Origin: Ceratopteris richardii | Taxonomy: Eukaryota; Streptophyta; Polypodiopsida; Polypodiales; Pteridaceae | Length of the DNA stretch: 64,000 nt | Reading direction: 5' to 3' | NCBI GenBank assembly: GCA_020310875.1 | Contig: CM035417.1 | Coordinates: 84,476,917-84,540,916, forward strand | Shown here: piece by piece, positions 57,839 to 64,000 of the stretch | Numbering within the stretch: position 1 is the stretch's first letter | How the letters are laid out: every line of letters begins with the position of its first letter | Notes under the pieces: generated by a model | What the model was told of the DNA's origin: nothing | What the model saw: the letters and a program-made list of their open reading frames with translations, nothing else | Databases searched by the model: none | Made by a program: the position numbers and the translations under genes

Positions 57839-60720
57839 AATATTAATGCAAGAAGCTGATACATTACAAGGGCAGGGCCCCAAAAAAAGAATTACAACAT
57901 GTGTAGAAAATGGACAAGGCTCATCCTAGGAGCATAATACAGGGAAAGCATTTTTTCCCTCCATCTACTGTATCCAAATTCATACAATAATCCATGAGGA
58001 TTAAAGATATCAAGGGGAACATCATTAATGGAATTAGTACATATTTTCAAAATTCTCTTGATGCTAGCATTACAAATAAACATGAAGTCTTTGGGGACAC
58101 TACAAAAAAGTCTGTGGTTCCTACTTGTCCAAATATACCACAAAATGTGAGCTCTCAATATCTCCCGCAAAGCAACATCCAACCTATTGCTTTCACAAAT
58201 CAAAATTTCTCTATACCCCAAAGAGGTTGCCCAATGATGGTACAAAAAATATTAATGCTTTTCAAATATGTTTGGGCATTCTAGCAATTTATAAACAAAT
58301 GGGAAAGATCCTCCTATTTGTCACAGTAACAACAAGTTCTTGCATTAATGTTAATTTCTTTTTGCTCTACTGCTAGTCCATAAACCCTTGTGCATAATCA
58401 TCCATTGAATGCTAGATTGTTTAGCAGTAAAAGGAAATGCCCACAAACACTTGAACCTATATTTTCACTTATGGGGGTTCCATTGAAGGTTCCAATTTCT
58501 ACTGAGCCTATTAGTGATCACTCTTATGGATGTGAAAGCGTTCTTGAAATGAAGATACATATTCTTAACAATATCCTAAATATCCACAGGTCTGGTGTGA
58601 TTGCAAAAGTCCAATTTCTCCTAAAGTCTTTGGTTCCTTTCAATGAGATCCTATTGACATGCATAAGATAATTTGTTAGTGTCCATAATAGCATTATCAT
58701 CAATCAACTATTCACCCCTGCAGAAACACTTTCAATTAGCGAAACCAAATTTTCTACATTTATTCATTCTAATAGTCAAGCGCTCATTGTCTTTATGAAC
58801 CAGCTAGCCAGTCAAAATAGACTCATGCAATAGGAAAGAATAATTGTTAGAAAAGAACAACGGCAAGGTATACTTATTTTTCAATTCCATCTAGGCATTC
58901 CCGAAAGAGTAGACCAACTTGCTCCCTTTGGACCATAAGTATAAGGACAAACACTAATATCCCAAACTTGATTATTACTCCAAGATTTATAGTTCTTGAT
59001 AAAAAATTGATCAGTATTTCTCTTTATGAAATAGGCCAAGTAATCATCAGATTGAACATATCCCAGGACCCACTTAGCAGTCATTTGAGTGGCCATCTTG
59101 ACAGGACATAACAACCCTAATCCACCCTCCTCTTTTATCATACAACATATGTTCCAAGCAACTTTAGGTATCATGTTATTGGTTTGAGAACCTGCCCTAA
59201 GAACCTTCTAATGAGAGAAATGGCTTGAGATAACTGCTTTTTGTTAGGCATCCCATAGGCTAAGAAATAGGTTAAAGAAGGTAAAATAAAATGCTTCAAA
59301 ACAAAAACTCACCAAGGCAGAAAATGTTTCGTAGCCATTCATTGAAAAACCTTAATACAAAATTTATCCAAGACCCAAATCCATCTCTATTCAAAGGAAA
59401 TATTAAAACCCATAGGTATGCCCAAAAGCTAAAAAACAACTCCTTCCTTGATGATATCATAATCATCAATATGTAGATAATCAGGAATATGGTTATTAGA
59501 AACGAAAAACCCATTCTTTTTATGATTAACAATAGGACCATTAGGAATATAGAAAAGCTTCAAGTAATGCAAAAAATTTGTAATACATTGGTTGACATCC
59601 CTTAATCATATTAGTGTCATTCGCAAGCATTTGGAGCCCAAGTGAGCAAGGGGCATTAGGCATGTGAATGCCTTTGATAGTATCATGATCCATATAGTCT
59701 CCAACAAGCCAACCTACGGCATCACTAGTGATGGTAAAGAGAAGAGGGGCAAGGGGGCAACCTTGTCTAATAGATCTACACAATCTAAAAAGATTAGAGA
59801 CTTGACCATTCATAGCCTACACTCTAGAATGAGCATTCCCAAAAAGGACCATAGTAAATTCAATGAGCTTTTTCCGAGCCCCAATGTCATGAGGAGACTA
59901 AAGAATGAACTCCCAATCTACTCTATCATAGGCTTTATCAAAATCACTTTAAATACAAAACTACCAATCTTGTTCTGTTTAATAAATTCAATTCCTTCCC
60001 AGATGGAGATGATGGCATGAAGAATATATCTAGCTTTGATGAAACTTTTCTACTCAAGGATAATACTACTAAATTTTGGCTAGAGGCAAAAATTCTTTAT
60101 ATTGAAGTCAGACAAGAAATAGTTCTCCAATTATTCAAGTCATCCTAGGTCCTTTTTTATGAACAAGTTTAATCACCCTAGTATTGATGAAGGTGGAAAG
60201 AGTACCTCCCCTCATGGCTTCTTGCCAGATCAAGAGATTAATGGGCACCAATAAAAAAAACTTTAAGATCATGAAAGAATGAAATCGGGATACCCTCAAA
60301 ACCAAGAGATTTATAGGGTTTCAATGTAGTAATGGTTTCTCTGACCTCAGTGACACAAAGGGGTAGGTCCAAGATAGAGGCTAGGTATTGATGAATCATT
60401 TTCTTCCTTTTAAGGGCAATAGTGGCCCTGGCTCTCTAGATGTCCTCCCCCCTCTTGGAAGTCCTAGAGAAAACATTGTAAAGAAGCTGATAGCCTCCTA
60501 TAGATTCTCCTTGATAGAAACAACATAACCTCTTGAACTCTTTTTAAACATAGGATTGAAATCCCTAGATTTCTTTGTTCTCATCCAATGAAACATATGC
60601 TTATTGGATTTGTCCACTTTACAGCCCAAAACTCTCTTGAAGTGACAAGGGCACCACAAGCTAAGAGATAATCTTGTTACCATTAGTGTCCATGTGAAAG
60701 GCCAAATGGCCATCGGACAC
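57839..60720 (-). mobile_element. LINE copy A (reverse transcriptase to 3' end), degenerate
   Basis: From high to low coordinates: palm region near 59960-59850 (weak), QVSNLFRLCRSIRQGCPLAP (59810) and the catalytic box as LANDTNMI, where FADD-type Asp is replaced. Then KEEGGLGLLCPVKMATQMTA (about 59130-59060) and a C-terminal part with ILWYIWTSRNHRLFCS (58140). The 3' UTR ends GGGGCCCTGCCCTTGTAATG. Stops and frameshifts abound. Nothing certain of the endonuclease domain is seen, so the 5' part is missing or decayed beyond 60720. Confidence 0.7.
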
Positions 60721-60773
60721 TTCTTTGTATATGTTCTTTAATAAAACATATAGTGGCCTGGTCAGTCATAGAC

Positions 60774-60964
60774 TGTAAGTTCGACCGCATTTGCAAGACC
60801 TAAGAAGTCTGTCTTCCTGTGTATTATGTTTTCTGCGTATTCTACAGCCTCTGTGCGGAGTACTGTGTGCGGCCTCAGGAGCTCGGTTTTCTACTCCGAG
60901 CATATCGTCGTGGAGCTCTCGAGAAGGAGAGTTCACTGTGGTGCATCGCCATTGAAACAGTTCA
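60774..60964 (+). repeat. Candidate 5' LTR of a Copia element
   Basis: Starts TGTAAGTTCG and ends CAGTTCA directly before a Met-tRNA-type primer site, followed by a Copia leader and gag. No second copy lies in the window, so its limits are inferred from the TG...CA ends and the primer site. Confidence 0.5.
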
Positions 60965-60980
60965 CTAGTATCAGAGCAGT
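60965..60980 (+). other. Candidate primer binding site
   Basis: CTAGTATCAGAGCAGTTCG resembles the young Copia site TTGGTATCAGAGCAGGTCG with changes at the first positions. Confidence 0.6.
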
Positions 60981-61047
60981 TCGAGGCAAAAGCTTTGTTC
61001 CTTTTGTGCGAGCGAAGCGAGCACCCCCCTAGGCTTACGACTAAGGT

Positions 61048-61275
61048 GGCGACCAAGGCATAGACCTTGGCATACCTTGTCATCCGAGTCACCCAAGTCA
61101 CCATTGGCGCCGTTGGTTGTGCGCGAGGGAGGACCTCAACGATCAAGGAATATAGAGGTTCCCGGTACTTCCCGGGAGGTCACCCATCCCAGTACTGTTC
61201 CCCCCAGAGCTCGCTTAATCGTGGCAATCTCTTGCCACTAAGCTACACTCTTGTGGTGTTTGAAGAAGGGGAAAG
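61048..61275 (-). repeat. 5S-rRNA-derived repeat (Cassandra-like or SINE-like)
   Basis: The minus strand at about 61232-61160 contains GATTAAGCGAGC, then AGTACTGGGATGGGTGACCT and CCCGGGAAGT. These correspond to the A box, C box and 3' region of the plant 5S rRNA promoter. Upstream, TAGCTTAGTGGCAAGAG also resembles a tRNA A box. GACTAAGGT occurs on both sides (61039-61047 and 61276-61284) and could be a target duplication. Known parallels are Cassandra elements, whose LTRs carry 5S sequence, and 5S-derived SINEs. Which of these it is remains open. Confidence 0.6.
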
Positions 61276-61284
61276 ACTAAGGTT

Positions 61285-62051
61285 GACATTACCTTGAACA
61301 AGTTTTGGTCCCTCAAAGCTTCATTTTTGGCTTTCAAAGCCTATTTCTGAAGCAATTTTGGGGTGTTTTTTGGAGCCATTTTGGGGTACTTTCACACATA
61401 GTTCTCTTCGCACAGGTCCAAGAACATCAAGAAGAGTGTTCCTTGTACTCCTCAGACAATAAATATCAACCTTTGGGGCTATGTTTTCAGCCACACTCAT
61501 AAAACTACAGGTTACTCCAGGGGTTTTCAGTTTTGGTGGGAGCAGTCGCTGAAAATTTATGCAGGTTTTTTTTTTAAGCCTAAAACAATAGAGTTGACAG
61601 ACACTTGCAGGTGTTATTGGCTAGTTTTTGGGCTGTGTATTCAGCCTTTTAGTGTCATTTTACTGCATATATTGAGCACATACACACCATGTACGCTTCT
61701 GTGGATACCGCTTATGTACGTCCATGTGGTCATTGATATAGCGGTTACGTTCTTTGCATAAAGCCTTTTACGTTTGATAAAGAGGGTCATGGTGAGGTTT
61801 TCTTAACTGGGAGACACCCAGATGTCGGGGTCTCTTCGGTGATGCAGGTGGAAGACTTACCCAGCCTCGCCACAGGAGATGTATGATAGTTGTTCATAGG
61901 TGCTCGATAAGCCTAGTTGGCTTCTATTGGGTAACTGATTATATGCAATGGAGTCAGTCATTCACTATGCAGGTAGACATGTCAGTACTTGCAGTTTTAT
62001 GATACTTTGACACTGGTCATATGCTAATTTTGCAGAGGATACTCTGGCAAA
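61285..62051 (+). other. Leader region of the right-end Copia, non-coding
   Basis: No gene recognised. Located between primer site and gag. It is long for a Copia leader, even without the 5S-like insertion. Confidence 0.35.
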
Positions 62052-62600
62052 ATTTTTGCAGATTTCTGGTTAGATGAGCAGCAACACTATCTGTGTCCTT
62101 CATACGAAGGTCATATAATTTTCTCATCAGATACACTTTAATTGATGCCGTCTCTTTTTCATATGTATTGCATAACTTCTTCCAAAGCTCCTCTGCACTT
62201 TCACAGTCTAATACTGTAAAGTAAACATTATCTGCCAAGTGCAAGCGAATGGTAGACCTAGCCATTTCATCTAACTCATCCCAATCATCTTCATCCATGT
62301 CAGCAGGCTTCTTTGAAATCCCATTTACTGGCTTCCATTGCCTCCTTTGAATCAACACATCTTTAATCTAATTTTTCCATAGAGCAAAGTTTGTGCCATC
62401 AAATTTTCGGATCTCAAAATGGTCTTTGCCCTGCAAGTTATAGCTCCTCCTCGGAACACTAGCACTAGACCCTGATCCACCGGATGTGCCTGAGACCTCT
62501 AATGCCATGATCGTAGAGAACTGAATAGAATGGTAATGGAGCTAGAAGAGTCCAAACACCAACAAATAAGTGTATCAAGGAGTAAATCGACCACTGTATT
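62052..62600 (-). pseudogene. Copia gag N-terminal half, inverted
   Basis: Minus strand from ATG at 62509: MALEVSGTSGGSGSS, KFDGTNFALW, then (one stop near 62371) KDVLIQRRQWKPVNG, STIRLHLADNVYFTVLDCES, ASIKVYLMRKLYDLRM and HLTRNLQKF, where homology ends (about 62053). The continuing gag (DAIFSQLQAQ) starts at 62600 on the plus strand. 62510-62598 is the matching 5' untranslated sequence, also inverted. Confidence 0.8.
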
Positions 62601-63728
62601 GATGCTATATTCTCCCAGTTACAGGCTCAAAAAATGGATATGGATAATGAAATGAAAGCAGTATTGTTGTTATGCACCCTGCCATCATCATGGGATACGT
62701 TTTGCACAGCTATTAGCAACAGTGCACCTGGTGGTAAACTCGTCTATGATAACATATGTGGAGCACTCTTGAGTGAGGAGATTTGTAGAAAATCTATGGT
62801 TGGCACTCAGAGTGGAGATGCATATAATGTTCGTGATTCTTACCAAGGAAAGAATCAACAACGTGGCAGGAGCAAGAACAAGGAAAAGAATGGTCAACGG
62901 AATAAGAGTAGAAGTAAATCAAGGAAGAGGGATATCGAATGCCATTATTTTCATAAGAAAGGACACATGAAGAAAGACTGTTATGCATTAAAGAATGCTA
63001 AAGGTAAAGGACAGAATGTTGATGGGCATGTTAAACAGTTACCTGCACCATCTACTTCGACTGTGAAGATTGAAGAAATTAATGCTATTTCTGATGATGC
63101 TGATGTGTTGACACTTGATAGTACTATGCCATCTGAGGCACTTATGGCTGATTCTCTTTCCCACACCTGGCTGCTAGATTCTGGTGCTTCTTTCCATGTG
63201 ACACCACATAGAGAATGGTTCTCTAATTATGCAGCAAAGTCTCTTGGTACCGTGAGACTTGGTGACTCTTACCAGTGTGATGTTGTGGGGATTGGAGATG
63301 TGGTTGTGCAGTTCATTGATGGTTCAAAATTTATTATGCATAATGTACGCCATGTACCTCAGTTATCACGCAGTTTGATGTCAGTTGGTCAACTTGATGA
63401 CCTTGGTTACAAGGTGGTCTTCTATGCTCAATCCTTTCGTATATCAAAGGGCAATATGGTAATTGCAAAAGGAAGCAAAGTTGGCTCACTTTATCCTTTA
63501 TTTGTATCATAGAAAGAGCACTTGTTAGCTGTTACTGAACAACCTATGGCTTGTATTTGGCATGGTCGTTTGGGCCATATATCTCGTAGTGGAATGGAAA
63601 ATCTTTCTCGTTCTGGCTACTTACCTGTGTTATCTTTCTCTGATTTTTCATTTTTTAGCATTGTCAATATGGAAAGCAAACCAGAAATGTGCATAGAACG
63701 CACATCAACTCTTCAATTCAGCCTTTAG
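62601..63728 (+). pseudogene. Copia gag C-terminus, protease and GAG-pre-integrase, partly broken
   Basis: 62601-63512 is open: DAIFSQLQAQ, MKAVLLLCTLPSSWDTFC, a basic linker, the knuckle CHYFHKKGHMKKDC (second Cys replaced by Phe) and the protease site WLLDSGASFHVTP near 63170-63205. A UAG follows PLFVS at 63510. The next frame has CIWHGRLGHISRSGMENLSR and becomes disturbed before the zinc-binding Cys pair. With its N-terminal half inverted, the protein cannot be made as such. Confidence 0.85.
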
Positions 63729-64000
63729 ATCTTGTTCATACAGATGTGTGTGGTCCTATGCCCACTAGGTCCTTAGGTGGTTCTCTTTACTTTGTCACTT
63801 TCATAGATGATGCTACTAGAAAAGTCTAGGTATATCCTATCAAATCAAAGGATGATGTATTCCCTACTTTCAAAAAATGGCTTGCTTCAGTTGAGACTGA
63901 AAAAGGAACTAAGCTTAAGGCTTTACGTTCAGATAATGGGGGTGAGTATACCTCACATGAATTTAGCCTTTTCTATCAGTCTAGAGGGATTCGTAGAGAG
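63729..64000 (+). pseudogene. Copia integrase core, cut by the window edge
   Basis: LDLVHTDVCGPMPT, SLYFVTFIDDATRKV, a UAG in place of Trp, then VYPIKSKDDVF and LRSDNGGEYTSHEF. The first two catalytic acids are present; the third lies beyond the window. Confidence 0.85.

Noticed and set aside
61140..61235. A functional 5S rRNA gene
   Set aside because: Only the internal-promoter and 3' part matches; the 5' half of 5S rRNA is missing and no tandem array is present.

Overview
This is nuclear DNA of a land plant with a large, repeat-rich genome. Almost every kilobase can be assigned to LTR retrotransposons (Copia and Gypsy), non-LTR LINEs, a hAT-type DNA transposon, microsatellites or rearranged duplicates of these. 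The style of the Copia family and a 5S-rRNA-derived repeat fit a fern or another non-seed vascular plant, but the species cannot be fixed from the sequence. Only one plausible cellular gene is visible: a short arabinogalactan-peptide gene on the minus strand near 53.4 kb, with its own TATA box.

Layout. 0.3-3.2 kb: decayed minus-strand Copia. 3.2-25.9 kb: direct repeats of a block made of a gag-like gene plus a non-coding flank. The second copy is split by a non-autonomous LTR element (LARD) whose two ends lie at 10.1 kb and 22.0-22.5 kb. A second LARD of the same family (15.6-21.0 kb) sits between those ends, and a ~1.2 kb segment around 22 kb is inverted. All four LARD LTRs carry a tRNA-like A box/B box pair. 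25.9-34.9 kb: a decayed Gypsy element with both LTRs and an extra coiled-coil ORF after integrase. 34.9-37.1 kb: satellite units, ATCT/GATA and TA arrays, and a scrambled Copia relic. One piece of that relic looks flipped between two TA arrays.

37.1-48.5 kb: a second Gypsy relic, into which an old Copia (38.5-47.5 kb, target duplication TAATG) inserted. Inside that lies a young, apparently intact Copia (41.8-46.9 kb, identical 229-bp LTRs, target duplication TTTCA, one 1421-residue gag-pol frame). 48.9-52.4 kb: two plus-strand LINE 3' parts. 52.4-54.5 kb: low-copy DNA with the arabinogalactan-peptide gene. 54.5-60.7 kb: two minus-strand LINEs, one interrupted by a 2.4-kb hAT-like element (8-bp target duplication) that holds a long near-perfect hairpin. 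60.8-64.0 kb: the 5' part of another Copia whose gag N-terminal half is inverted and whose leader holds a 5S-rRNA-like sequence.

How the parts act together: the young Copia is the only element that could still encode its own mobility proteins. The LARDs would depend on enzymes from other elements. All LTR primer sites except that of the first Gypsy match initiator Met-tRNA. The most unusual signals are the tRNA-type Pol III promoter motifs inside LARD LTRs and three cases in which a retroelement segment is flipped in place. Coordinates of decayed elements are approximate because no alignment could be run.
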